Source: Solimonas sp. (lineage in GTDB: Bacteria > Pseudomonadota > Gammaproteobacteria > Nevskiales > Nevskiaceae). Taken from it: 64,000 nucleotides of DNA. The DNA is taken from positions 124,001-188,000 of the forward strand of contig JASBRP010000004.1 of NCBI GenBank assembly GCA_030149365.1, in the 5' to 3' direction. Position 1 is the first letter of the stretch. Every line of letters starts with the position of its first letter. Under the pieces are notes generated by a model, which saw nothing but the letters and a program-made list of their open reading frames with translations, searched no databases and was not told the DNA's origin. Position numbers and translations under genes: made by a program. This document shows positions 1 through 8,512 of the stretch, piece by piece.

Positions 1-2
1 AG

Positions 3-77
3 CGCGAGGCCGTCGGGCTGCTGCTGGCGGAGGCGGGCAAGACCTGGTCGGGGATCGCCGGGCAGTGCACCCGATAG
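3..77 (+). CDS. C-terminal end of an unidentified protein (partial)
   Basis: An open frame enters from the left edge and stops at TAG 75-77. The 24 visible residues (REAVGLLLAEAG, then KTWSGIAGQCTR) read like the tail of a real protein. They are too short to assign a family. The next gene begins 221 bp later, so this is probably the end of a separate transcription unit. Confidence 0.3.
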   Translation, partial: REAVGLLLAEAGKTWSGIAGQCTR

Positions 78-298
78 CGGGGCGTCCGTCGGAAACCGTC
101 CCCGGGTCTGCCGCTGGCCGAAGCCGGTCCCTCCGGTCCGGAATCGACGTAGGCAAATTCTCCCACCCCGGTTGTATGGTTGCTGTAAAGGACGGCTGGT
201 AGGCTCCGGCGTCCGAAGATGTCTGACCCAGCGTCAGGCACGGTGCCACCAACAAGATTCCCAGGCGGGGCAGGACGCCCCGACGCAAAGAACCGTTC

Positions 299-769
299 AT
301 GAGTCATAAGCTCGTCGATTACCGCTTCGATCGCATACCCGCCTTCCTGGGCCAGGAGCTGGGCGTCAGCGAGTGGATGACGCTCGAGCAATGGCGCATC
401 GACGAGTTCGCCCACTGCACCGGCGACGACCAGTGGATCCACACCGATCCGGAACGCTGCGCCCGGGAAAGCCCCTACGGCGTGCCCATCGCCCATGGCT
501 TCCTGACGCTGTCGCTGCTGGCGCAGCTGATGAACGACCTCAAGCTGATGCCCGAGGGCACCACCCTGGCCCTGAACGCCGGCATCAACAACGTGCGTTT
601 CAAGAGCGTGGTGAGGGTGGGCAGTCGTATCCGCGTCCGCGTTAAACTGGCCGCGGTGACGCCCAACGGACCGGACCGCCTGCTGACCATTTCCGCCTGT
701 GCGCTGGAAGTGGAGGGCGAGAAAGATCCGGCCTTGCTGGCGGATATCGTCGTGCTGCTGTGCCGCTGA
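299..769 (+). CDS. MaoC-like hot-dog (R)-hydratase / dehydratase
   Basis: A 156-residue protein of the MaoC / (R)-specific enoyl-CoA hydratase family. The signature GDDQWIHTDPERC (residues 42-54) carries the Asp-x4-His pair expected of the hydratase site (D43, H48), followed by the usual GVPIAHGFLTLSLL helix. The length matches single-hot-dog members. The family hydrates trans-2-enoyl-CoA or related thioesters. It may serve fatty-acid or polyester metabolism, which fits the depolymerase-like and acyl-CoA genes nearby, but the exact substrate is unknown. The ATG at 299 has only a weak purine-rich ribosome site upstream. It lies 41 bp before the next gene on the same strand. Confidence 0.85.
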   Translation: MSHKLVDYRFDRIPAFLGQELGVSEWMTLEQWRIDEFAHCTGDDQWIHTDPERCARESPYGVPIAHGFLTLSLLAQLMNDLKLMPEGTTLALNAGINNVRFKSVVRVGSRIRVRVKLAAVTPNGPDRLLTISACALEVEGEKDPALLADIVVLLCR

Positions 770-810
770 GCGGCCGGCGGCGCGGCCGCCCATAACGAGG
801 AGAAGTCCGG

Positions 811-2328
811 ATGCTTTCGCGTGCCAAGCCTGCGGCAGTACTGTTTGCGGCCCTGCTCTGTGCCTGTGGCGGTGGCGGGGGCGGGTCTTCCGCGGTGGTC
901 GGCGGACCGGTGGGCGAACCCGGCGTCGAGACCGAGGCCGCAATGCAGTCCTATCTCGACGTGATCCGCGGCTCCTCGCGCTTCAACGAATGCTTTGGCC
1001 CCTCGCTGCTGGCCAAGTGCGAGCGTGGCGCCCGCGCCGGCAGCCCGCTTTCCGAGGCGGTCTACGGCTGGGCCGAGGAGCAATTCCGCGCCATTCCGGG
1101 ACTGACCGCTGTGCAGCGCCAGAGCTTCGGCTTCCCGGTGTTCCAGTTGCGCGGCTATGGACTGGAGGTGGAGGCTGCCGACGGCCGCAAGACGCCGGTG
1201 CCGGCCTTTCCCTGGTACTTCCAGGGCACCACGCCGGCCGCGGGCGTGTCCGGCGAGATCGTCTACGTCAACAAGGGCGGTGCGCTGGACCTGCTGGGCA
1301 AGAACCTGCAGGGCAAGATCGCGCTGCTGCGCATCACCCTGGTGCTCAACGGCGAGTCCGGCAGCGCGCAGGACGTGCTGAAGACCCTGGCGGAGCGCGG
1401 CGCCATCGGTGCCATCGTGGCCACCGACGCGCCGGGCAACGAGATCGCCGCGCAGAACCGCGACGTGCCGACCTACGGCCTGGGTACGCTGCCGACGGTG
1501 ATCGTCGGCAAGCAGGCTGCCGCGGCGATCCGTGAGCAGGGCGCCCGCGCCCGCATCGTCGTGGATGCCGTCTATAGCGCCTCCGGTACCGAGAGCAACG
1601 TCGCCGCACTGCTGCCGGGCCGCGATCCGGACAACATCATCGTCGTCGGCACGCCGGTCAACGGCTGGTTCCTCAGCGCCGGCGAGCGCGGTCCGGGCGT
1701 GGGCATGCTGGTCTACCTGGCGCGCCATTTCGCCGAGAAGGCGCAGAAGGAAGGACCGCTGCCGTACTCGATCTATTTCGTCGCCACCGGTGGCCACCAG
1801 GTCTACGCCTACGGCCTGAACCGTTTCATGTCCTGCATCCCCAAGGACGAGACCGTGGCCTACGTCCACCTGGGCTCGGGCCTGGTGTACAAGGGCTATC
1901 GCGACGTCGGCGGCGAGCCGGAGGCCACTGGCGGGCTGTCGCAGGTGCGCACGCTGTCGGTGTCGGAGAACGCGATGCTCGGCGCCATCACCCGCCCGGC
2001 CTTCAATGATTCCGCGATCAAGCCCTTCTACCAGTTCCCGCCCTCGGTGCTCGCGCCGGGCGAGAACCAGGGGCCGTATGCCAAGGGCATTCCCAGCGTC
2101 GGCATGAACGGCACCAACCAGTACTTCCACACGCTGAAGGACGACGAGAGCCAGATCGTCACCGCGGCGCTGGGTCCGATGGCCGTGGCCTTCCGCGACA
2201 CGGTGCAGGGCCTGCTGGAGGCCAACGCCAACAGCCTGCGCTCTGCCAACGCCGCGGCCGCGGCGCTGGGCGCGCGCTATGACGCCCCGAACTGGAACTG
2301 CGCCGCGCCGCTGGTGGGGCTGCAGTAG
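811..2328 (+). CDS. Lipoprotein resembling M28 peptidases with PA domain, metal ligands apparently lost
   Basis: A 505-residue exported protein. The N-terminus has a signal sequence ending in a lipobox-like LCAC (lipid Cys about residue 19), followed by a glycine run. A PA-like domain spans roughly residues 135-245. The later part follows the M28 aminopeptidase fold: IIVVGTPVNGW, then a glycine-rich segment, then FVATGGHQVYAYGLNRF. In active M28 enzymes these places hold the zinc ligands (AHxDSW, DNxSG) and the catalytic Glu pair (GEExGLxGS). Here they read TPVNGW, GERGPG and GGHQ, so a classical di-zinc site is not apparent. It is probably a non-catalytic or altered homologue in the cell envelope. 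A good ribosome site (GAGGAG) precedes ATG 811. Confidence 0.7.
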   Translation: MLSRAKPAAVLFAALLCACGGGGGGSSAVVGGPVGEPGVETEAAMQSYLDVIRGSSRFNECFGPSLLAKCERGARAGSPLSEAVYGWAEEQFRAIPGLTAVQRQSFGFPVFQLRGYGLEVEAADGRKTPVPAFPWYFQGTTPAAGVSGEIVYVNKGGALDLLGKNLQGKIALLRITLVLNGESGSAQDVLKTLAERGAIGAIVATDAPGNEIAAQNRDVPTYGLGTLPTVIVGKQAAAAIREQGARARIVVDAVYSASGTESNVAALLPGRDPDNIIVVGTPVNGWFLSAGERGPGVGMLVYLARHFAEKAQKEGPLPYSIYFVATGGHQVYAYGLNRFMSCIPKDETVAYVHLGSGLVYKGYRDVGGEPEATGGLSQVRTLSVSENAMLGAITRPAFNDSAIKPFYQFPPSVLAPGENQGPYAKGIPSVGMNGTNQYFHTLKDDESQIVTAALGPMAVAFRDTVQGLLEANANSLRSANAAAAALGARYDAPNWNCAAPLVGLQ

Positions 2329-2444
2329 CCGGCAATCCGTCCGGCTTGCCGACTGCGGGTGGCTTCGATCAGGATTGAAACACGGCGGGATTCGCAGGGG
2401 CGGGTTCCGGCCGTTTGCTGTTCCGTACTTGGGGGATGCTGCAG

Positions 2445-2957
2445 ATGATGTCGTTCAGGAATCTTGCCGGACTGCTGCTGGGCGTTGCGCTGCTCTGCCC
2501 GACGCAGGACGCCGCGGCCCAGGTCTTCAAGTGCAAGACGCCCAGCGGCGCCATCGAGTTCCAGGCTTATCCCTGCACGGCGGGCACCTCTGCCGACGGC
2601 AAGGGCCGGGCACGAATAAACGGACCCAGCTGCATGGGCGGCGACGGCCAGTGGTATCCGTACGGCGATGCGCGCTGCGAGGCCAGCGCGACGCCGCAGG
2701 GCGGCGGTGGCGCCGCCCAGGCACAGGAGAAGGCCGAGGCCGAGCGCTACCTGCGCTGCCTCAACGTGCGCGGCAAGCCGGAGAAGCTGCCGGGCACCGT
2801 GTTCTCGACCTTCCGCCAGCTCTGCGATGCCGAGCCGGAAGCGCAGTTCGCGGAGAAGGGCCCCGAGGGTCCGCGGACGCGCTGGGTATTCCGCAGCTAC
2901 GACCTGGACATCTACACGCAGGGTGACCGGATCGTCGATGTGCGCAAGCAGCGCTGA
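2445..2957 (+). CDS. DUF4124-type exported protein
   Basis: About 170 residues with a signal peptide (hydrophobic core LAGLLLGVALL, cleavage near DAAA-Q). The start of the mature protein, QVFKCKTPSGAIEFQAYPC, is the typical DUF4124 pattern: a lysine/cysteine-rich beta motif near the N-terminus of periplasmic proteins. The rest has four more cysteines that could form disulfides. ATG 2445 was chosen because GGGGG lies about nine bases upstream; ATG 2436 and TTG 2415 are in frame but badly spaced. The function of the family is unknown. A second DUF4124 protein lies at 27782. Confidence 0.75.
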   Translation: MMSFRNLAGLLLGVALLCPTQDAAAQVFKCKTPSGAIEFQAYPCTAGTSADGKGRARINGPSCMGGDGQWYPYGDARCEASATPQGGGGAAQAQEKAEAERYLRCLNVRGKPEKLPGTVFSTFRQLCDAEPEAQFAEKGPEGPRTRWVFRSYDLDIYTQGDRIVDVRKQR

Positions 2958-3021
2958 GTGCGCGTCGGCGTCGCTGCCGTTTTCACGCAGCGCTTCGCCG
3001 GGTTCCAGATAGCCTGCGCGA

Positions 3022-3399
3022 ATGACCCTTCCATCGTCCGAGACCTTGCTGGACGTGGACGATGGGTACACCGCGCTCTGCGTAACCCGCTCTTCGCCGA
3101 AGCAACTCGATCTTCTGGTGTCTGTCAGGCATGAGCCGATGGACCAGCGCCGGGTCGCGTTTTCCCTCACGCCCGAGCAATTCCGCCATCTCATCGATGC
3201 CCTGGAACAGCCCGGAAAGTCCAGGCATGGCCATCTATCCCTGTGGACGGCCAGATCGATCTACCTGATGCCTCGGCATGCGCCCTCGCAGACGTATCGG
3301 GAGATCCTGCTGTATCGCGCGACATTGCTCGGCAGTTGGAAGGTTCCCGCTACGCTGAGCACGGAGATGGTGCGCGCACTTAAGACGCTGCGGGTGTAG
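3022..3399 (+). CDS. Hypothetical protein, 125 aa
   Basis: A soluble 125-residue protein with no signal peptide or membrane segment and a normal amino-acid mix (the conspicuous stretch is TPEQFRHLIDALEQPGK). It ends just before a strong terminator at 3442-3480, which supports its being a real gene. I do not recognise the family. The longer reading frame on the opposite strand here has an arginine-rich, improbable composition and is rejected. Confidence 0.6.
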   Translation: MTLPSSETLLDVDDGYTALCVTRSSPKQLDLLVSVRHEPMDQRRVAFSLTPEQFRHLIDALEQPGKSRHGHLSLWTARSIYLMPRHAPSQTYREILLYRATLLGSWKVPATLSTEMVRALKTLRV

Positions 3400-3441
3400 A
3401 TCGACTCTTCAGTTGACTCTCCGGGGCGCCGTTGCGCGCAA

Positions 3442-3480
3442 GAAAAAGCCCGGCCTCGCTTGGCGAGGCCGGGCTTTTTC
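3442..3480. terminator. Bidirectional rho-independent terminator
   Basis: An 18-bp perfect stem (3442-3459 with 3463-3480) closes a 3-nt loop. The stem core is GCCCGGCCTCGC, flanked by an A-run on the left and a T-run on the right, so it can work in both directions. It sits between the plus-strand gene ending at 3399 and the minus-strand esterase ending at 3490. Confidence 0.92.
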
Positions 3481-3489
3481 CGGAAGGGC

Positions 3490-4395
3490 TTACGGGTGCT
3501 GCTGGAAGAACTGCACGACCTTCTGCGAGGCGTTGTAGTCGCGCGTGCCCTTGCCGAGCAGGCGCGGCAGCAGTTCCTTGGCGCCGGCCCACTGGTGGCC
3601 CATGCCGTCTACGCCGCAGAGCTTCACGTCGGCACCGCCGGAGCAGCCGCGGCGGGTGACGCAGCTGGCGGAGCCGTCCTGCTGGGTTTCTTCCTTGGCG
3701 GCGCACTGGTTGCGCGCGGCCAGCTTGCTGAAGATGTCGCGCACCGGCGGGCGGTAGTTGCCCTCGAAGTCGCCGCCGTCCCAGGGGATGCGCGGATCGG
3801 CGCGGCCCTGGATCAGCAGGGCGGCAATCGGCTTACGCGCGGCGCAGTTGGGCACCATGATGCCACCGGAGGCGGCGGCGATGGCCTTGAACACATCCGG
3901 GGCGTCGCAGGCCACGCGGTGCACCATCATGGCGCCGTTGGAGAAGCCGGTGCCGTAGACGCGCTGGGTGTTGATCGGCGTGCGGCGGCCGATGTCGGCG
4001 ATCATGGCCTTGATGAAGCCGACGTCGTCGATGCTCTTCTTCAGGGCCGGGCCACAGCAACTGCCGGCGTTCCAGGAGCGGCCGACGCCGTCCGGGTAGG
4101 CGATGACGAAGCCGGCGTTGCCGCCGACCAGGTCCAGGCCGGTCAGCTCTTCCATGTTCTTGCCGGTGCCGAAACCGCCATGCAGGGCGACGATCAGCGG
4201 GCGGGCCTGGTTGCCGCCGCCATCGGGGACGTAGAGGCGGTAGCTGCGGTCCACGCCCTGGAAGCTGATCTCGTATTCCTGGGAGGCGGCCGCCTGGGCG
4301 GAGGGGATGCCGCCGCCGGTGCCGCAGGCGGCGAGCGCGGCGAGCAGGGCGATGCCCAGGCTGCGCAGCGGACGGGAGAGGCGCGAAGCGACCAT
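3490..4395 (-). CDS. PHB-depolymerase / feruloyl-esterase-like lipoprotein (LpqC family)
   Basis: A 301-residue secreted alpha/beta hydrolase. A lipobox LAAC places the lipidated Cys at about residue 24. Family landmarks are clear: the oxyanion segment LIVALHGG, the nucleophile elbow GTGFSNGAMM (Ser), an acid in GRADPRIPW and the catalytic His in GMGHQWAG. Paired cysteines (SCCGP, ASCVTRRGC) suggest disulfides. Relatives hydrolyse short polyesters or aryl esters outside the cell. It is the most downstream member of the minus-strand run 7619-3490; 48 bp separate it from the CoA transferase. A strong terminator follows its stop. Confidence 0.85.
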   Translation of the reverse strand: MVASRLSRPLRSLGIALLAALAACGTGGGIPSAQAAASQEYEISFQGVDRSYRLYVPDGGGNQARPLIVALHGGFGTGKNMEELTGLDLVGGNAGFVIAYPDGVGRSWNAGSCCGPALKKSIDDVGFIKAMIADIGRRTPINTQRVYGTGFSNGAMMVHRVACDAPDVFKAIAAASGGIMVPNCAARKPIAALLIQGRADPRIPWDGGDFEGNYRPPVRDIFSKLAARNQCAAKEETQQDGSASCVTRRGCSGGADVKLCGVDGMGHQWAGAKELLPRLLGKGTRDYNASQKVVQFFQQHP

Positions 4396-4443
4396 GGAAC
4401 GGCTCCTTGTTCGTGGATACGGCAGACGCTACCGCATTGAAGC

Positions 4444-6738
4444 TTAATACAGAGCGTACGCGGTGCCGAGAACTTCCGGTGACAGGTCGGGCTCGGCGCC
4501 GGACACCCCGGCGGCGGCGAAGAAGCCGGCGTTGTCCGCGCCCAGGTCGGGGCCGCGACGCGCGATGCGGGGCGTGAAGCCGTCGATCCGGAAGGGCAGG
4601 CCGGGCAGGCGGGTACCGGCGGCATCCTGGAACCAGCCGCGGGCGGCCAGCTGCGGATCGGCGGCCAGGTCGGCGGAGCTGGCGACGAAGCCGGCCGGCA
4701 CGCCGGCGGCCTGCAGCTCGGCGGCGGCGGCCTCCACACTGCGCGCGGCGCTCCAGGCGCCGACCAGGGCGTCGATCTCGTCATGGTGGCGTCGGCGAGC
4801 CTCGGCGGTGGCGTAGCGCGCATCCTGCGCGCTGCCGCCCAGCAGGCCTGCCAGGGCCTGCCACTCGGCATCGTTGCGCACGCTCAGCAGCAGCCAGCGG
4901 TCCTGGCCCTGGCCGGCGTAGCAGCCCTGCGGAGCGTGGTCGGGGTGGCGGTTGCCGACTGGCGTGGGCTGTTGGCCGCTGCGGGCCACCTCGGCGAAGA
5001 ACTCGCCGACGAACCAGGCGGTGGTCTCGCATTCGGAGAGGTCGATCCACTGCCCGCCGCCGCGGCGCTGGCGCTGCCACAGTGCGGTGAAGCCGGCGCA
5101 GATGCCCATGATGCCGTTCATCACGTCCATCTCGCGCACGCGGTAGGCCGGGCCTTGCGCGTCGTAGGCGGTCAGCGACTGCAGGCCGCTGATCGCTTCC
5201 AGCGTGCCGCCGTAGCCGCAGTAGCTGGCGTAAGGGCCGGTGGCGCCGAAGGCGGACATGGCGACCATGACGACGTCGGGCTTGATCTCGCGCAGGCGTT
5301 CGTAGCCGTAGCCCTTGGCTTCCATGACGCCGGCGCGGGAGTTCTCCAGCACCAGGTCGGTGCCGCGCACCAGTTCGTCCAGCACGGCGCGGTGTTCGGG
5401 ACGCTTGAGGTCCAGCGTCACCGACTTCTTGCCGCGGTGCAGCTGCCAGAAGCGGGGGTGCTCGTTGACCTTGCCGACGTAGCCGCCGCGCATGCCGTCG
5501 AGCCGCTGGGCGTATTCGATCTTGATCACCTCCGCGCCGTAGTCGGCGAAGAAGCGGGCGGCGTGTGGGCCGGCCCAGTCATGGGTGAAGTCCAGCACGC
5601 GCATGCCGGCCAGCGGCGCGGCGCCGGCCTGGCCGCTGCGGGCATTCCGCGGCTCCCAGCCCGGGATGGCGGTGGCCGTGGCTGGCGCGGGGCGGTTGAG
5701 CCAGGCGGCATCGGCGCCGCGGAAGGGCGCGCCCGGCATGGTGGCCGGCTGGCCGTCGGCGCGGGGCTGCTCGATGAAGAAGCCGCGTGCGGCGTGCTGC
5801 GGTTCGGCCAATGCCTCGGGCATGGAGGCCAGGTACGACCAGGCCAGCCGGTGCTTCTGTCCCATGTGGAACAGGTCGCGCTTGGTCTGGCGCTGCAGGA
5901 AGGGCTTCATCAGCTCCTGCGTCTCGGCCCGGTTGGCCATGCGGCCGCCCATGGTCTGCAGCTTTTCCGACAGCAGCTCCGGCGCCTCGAACAGGGGGGC
6001 GGCGCGCAGCCAGTGGCGGATGGGGCCGCCGATGATGGCGGCCTCGCCGTCGGCGCAGGGGTAGGTGCGCCAGGGCACCATGTTGTGCTCGTCGCCGTTG
6101 CGCCGCGCCACCTTGCCGACGTTGAGGAACTCGGCGATGGCGGCCTCGTAGTTCTCCATCGCCGCTTCGCGGATCGACAGGTCCACGCTGGCGCCGCAGC
6201 CGTCGCGCTCGCGGCGCAGCAGGCCGATGATCGCGGCACAGTAGGCGTTCATGCCGGCGGTGAGCTCGGCCATGCGCGGGCGGGCGTTGAGCGGCTCGCG
6301 GGCGCCGCTGCCGGTGCTCTGCATCAGGCCGGAGAGGCCGTAGAGCGTCAGGTCGCTGGCCTTCCAGGCGGCCTGGGGGCCGTCCTGCCCGAAGGGCGTG
6401 ACCTGCACCAGCACCAGGGCCGGGTTCAGCGTGCGCAGGCGCGCGGCGTCGAAGCCGGCGCTGGCCAGCACGCCCAGGCCCCAGCCGTCGAGCAGTACGT
6501 CGGCGCCGCGGACCAGGGCGGCAAAGGCCTGCGGGTCCTGTGCCGGGTCCAGCGCCAGGCGCTGCTTGGCGGTGTGGTACCAGGCCTGCTCGTCGGCGCC
6601 GAGCGCGAAGCCGGGCAGGGTTGCCGGCGCGGGCAGGTGCAGGACCTCGGCCCCGAAGCCGGACATCAGCTTGCCGCAGAAGGCAGCGGCGACGTGGCCG
6701 CTGAGTTCGATCACCCGGATCTGGTCGAGGCTGGACAT
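4444..6738 (-). CDS. Tandem double-domain CaiB/BaiF family III CoA-transferase
   Basis: A 764-residue protein made of two family III CoA-transferase domains in one chain (about 1-350 and 375-764). The second half is canonical: LAGMRVLDFTHDWAGPHAARF, then GADYGAEVIKIE-type and RGKKSVTLDLK motifs, with the expected nucleophile Asp in REMDVMNGIMG (D538). In the first half the corresponding place reads RMAELTAGMNAY, with Glu (E158) instead of Asp, so that half may be structural. The family moves CoA between carboxylic acids. The ATG at 6738 was chosen because it begins the conserved SLDQIRVIELSGHVAA; the frame stays open upstream but overlaps the hydrolase gene there. Only 17 bp separate it from that upstream hydrolase, so they are probably co-transcribed. 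Confidence 0.88.
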   Translation of the reverse strand: MSSLDQIRVIELSGHVAAAFCGKLMSGFGAEVLHLPAPATLPGFALGADEQAWYHTAKQRLALDPAQDPQAFAALVRGADVLLDGWGLGVLASAGFDAARLRTLNPALVLVQVTPFGQDGPQAAWKASDLTLYGLSGLMQSTGSGAREPLNARPRMAELTAGMNAYCAAIIGLLRRERDGCGASVDLSIREAAMENYEAAIAEFLNVGKVARRNGDEHNMVPWRTYPCADGEAAIIGGPIRHWLRAAPLFEAPELLSEKLQTMGGRMANRAETQELMKPFLQRQTKRDLFHMGQKHRLAWSYLASMPEALAEPQHAARGFFIEQPRADGQPATMPGAPFRGADAAWLNRPAPATATAIPGWEPRNARSGQAGAAPLAGMRVLDFTHDWAGPHAARFFADYGAEVIKIEYAQRLDGMRGGYVGKVNEHPRFWQLHRGKKSVTLDLKRPEHRAVLDELVRGTDLVLENSRAGVMEAKGYGYERLREIKPDVVMVAMSAFGATGPYASYCGYGGTLEAISGLQSLTAYDAQGPAYRVREMDVMNGIMGICAGFTALWQRQRRGGGQWIDLSECETTAWFVGEFFAEVARSGQQPTPVGNRHPDHAPQGCYAGQGQDRWLLLSVRNDAEWQALAGLLGGSAQDARYATAEARRRHHDEIDALVGAWSAARSVEAAAAELQAAGVPAGFVASSADLAADPQLAARGWFQDAAGTRLPGLPFRIDGFTPRIARRGPDLGADNAGFFAAAGVSGAEPDLSPEVLGTAYALY

Positions 6739-6755
6739 GTGCGTTCCTGTGGCGT

Positions 6756-7619
6756 TTACGAGCTGCGCAGCAGCGCCTCGACCTCGGCGCGGACCTGCGC
6801 CGGGTGGGTGACCGGGAAGAAATGGCCGGCCTGGGGCAGGCTGACCAGCCGTGAATTGGGCAGCAGCGCCTGGAGGCGGCTGGAGGTCGCACCCGAGCGC
6901 GAATGGCTGGGGTACATCAGCAGCGTCGGCTGGCGCAGCGCGGCGTAGGCCTCGGCCTCGGCGCCGGGCACGCGGAAGTCCTGGCGCAGGCTGGTGTCGT
7001 CGAGCAGGCCCAGCCACTGCTTGGCCGCGCGCAGCGCGCCGCGGCCCTCTCCGAAGGGGACGAATTCTCCCCCAGCGTCCAGTTCCACGCCGGCGACCTT
7101 GTTGCGTGCCGCCACTTCCAGGAAGCGGAAGCCGACCTCCGGCTCGCTGGCCCAGTCGCCGCCGTCCTGGCGGGCGGCGGCCTGTTCGAAGGCGGTGAGC
7201 TGGCCCACGTCGTGCAAGCGTAGTTCTGACTGCAGGCGCTGGATGCGGGTGTCCATCAGGGCCAGGTGGCTGAAGCGCTGCGGCTGCAGCAGCACGGCTT
7301 CGAGCGCGGCGGCACCGCCGTAGCTGTGTCCGATGACGGCGGCCTCTTCAAGGGCCAGTTCGTCCATCAGGTGCAAGAGGTCTTGCCCTTGGTCGGTTGC
7401 CGTATAGCCGCTGGTCGGTCGTTCGCTGTAGCCGTGCCCGCGCAGGTCATAGATTGTGACGCGGTACTGCGACGACAAGGCCGTCGCCAGGGGGTACCAG
7501 AACGCGCGATTGGCAGCCAGGCCGTGCACCAGCACGACATCAGGGCCGCTGCCGAATTGCTGATGCGCCAGTTTGGGTCGGGTGGTCACTAGGGATTCCG
7601 GTGAGCGGACGTTCTTCAC
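6756..7619 (-). CDS. Alpha/beta hydrolase
   Basis: A 287-residue alpha/beta-hydrolase with VLVHGLAANRAFW (oxyanion HG), a conserved IYDLRGHGYSERP loop, nucleophile elbow GHSYGG (Ser about 99) and the C-terminal catalytic His in QAGHFFP. The usual GExD acid loop reads LLMYPSHSRSG, so the acid is either displaced or absent. It could act as a thioesterase or ester hydrolase; with no thioesterase in the megasynthases of the neighbouring operon it is a candidate off-loading enzyme, but that is inference. The start is a GTG at 7619 with no clear ribosome site; GTG 7589 is an alternative. It runs divergently from the methyltransferase. Confidence 0.8.
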   Translation of the reverse strand: MKNVRSPESLVTTRPKLAHQQFGSGPDVVLVHGLAANRAFWYPLATALSSQYRVTIYDLRGHGYSERPTSGYTATDQGQDLLHLMDELALEEAAVIGHSYGGAAALEAVLLQPQRFSHLALMDTRIQRLQSELRLHDVGQLTAFEQAAARQDGGDWASEPEVGFRFLEVAARNKVAGVELDAGGEFVPFGEGRGALRAAKQWLGLLDDTSLRQDFRVPGAEAEAYAALRQPTLLMYPSHSRSGATSSRLQALLPNSRLVSLPQAGHFFPVTHPAQVRAEVEALLRSS

Positions 7620-7672
7620 GAAACCGACGTGAAGCCGGGATGAAGCTTGGGATTCAAGGCGGACAGGAAGTC

Positions 7673-8494
7673 ATGCAGACGATGCATACACAGGACGTGG
7701 CGCGGCACTACACGCGACGTCACGAGCAGCGAGGCGAGCTGTTCGGCAAGCAGCCCTTTGCCAACTACGGCTACTGGACGCGCTCCGGCATGACCATGGA
7801 GCAGGCGGCCGAGGCGCTGACGCTGCTGGTGGCTTCCGCCGCGGGGCTTTCTGCGCAGGACCGCGTGCTCGACGTCGGTTGCGGCTACGGGGCCGGCGCG
7901 GTGGCCTGCCTGCGGCATTTCCAGCCCGCATCCATCGTCGGCATCGACGTCACCGAACTGCGCCTCGACTACGGCCGGGGCTACGTGCGGGAGCAGGGCT
8001 TTGCCGATCGTATCGACCTGCGCCTGGGCGATGCCACGCGGATGGAATTCGGGGATGCCAGCTTCGACAAGCTGGTGTCGGTGGAATGCGCCTTCCACTT
8101 CGACACCCGTGCGGACTTCCTGCGCGAGGCGGCGCGCGTGTTGCGCCCGGGCGGCACGCTGGCGCTGACCGACCTGATCCCGCGACGTGGGGTCGATCCG
8201 TCGGTCTACCTGCAGGGGGCGACGGCGGTGGGCACCGGGGTGTGCCTCGACAACCGTGACAACGCCTACGACGCCGACGTCTACGCCGGGCACCTGCGGG
8301 CGGCGGGCTTCACGGCCCTGCGCATCGAGTCGATCGTCGGCTGGACGCGCATTCCCTTCATCGACGCCTTCGAGCGTGCCGGGCTGCAACTGCAGGGCGA
8401 ACGCGCGGCCGAGGTGAGCCGGTCGGTGGCGCGCCTGCGCGGCCTGATCGACGCAGGCGAGGACTACGTGCTGGTGGTGGCGCGCAAGGCCTGA
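7673..8494 (+). CDS. SAM-dependent methyltransferase (class I)
   Basis: About 273 residues with the class I Rossmann motifs: VLDVGCGYGAGAVACL (motif I, residues 65-80), IVGIDVTELRL (acidic ribose loop), LGDATRMEFGDASFDKLVSV and LRPGGTLALTDL. The N-terminal segment DVARHYTRRHEQRGELFG resembles small-molecule methyltransferases found with polyketide and rifamycin-type clusters. It is the only plus-strand gene inside the cluster and faces the ACP gene tail to tail (18 bp apart). It could methylate the product of the synthase, which is inference from position. AGGAAG at 7665-7670 supports ATG 7673 or ATG 7682; ATG 7641 is a longer option. Confidence 0.82.
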   Translation: MQTMHTQDVARHYTRRHEQRGELFGKQPFANYGYWTRSGMTMEQAAEALTLLVASAAGLSAQDRVLDVGCGYGAGAVACLRHFQPASIVGIDVTELRLDYGRGYVREQGFADRIDLRLGDATRMEFGDASFDKLVSVECAFHFDTRADFLREAARVLRPGGTLALTDLIPRRGVDPSVYLQGATAVGTGVCLDNRDNAYDADVYAGHLRAAGFTALRIESIVGWTRIPFIDAFERAGLQLQGERAAEVSRSVARLRGLIDAGEDYVLVVARKA

Positions 8495-8512
8495 CCGCGC
8501 CGCCGGCATGGC

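Noticed and set aside
2277-3194. A 305-codon minus-strand gene overlapping the DUF4124 and hypothetical genes
   Set aside because: Arg-rich with no motif, and it overlaps two plus-strand frames, one of which has a clear signal peptide and DUF4124 motif.
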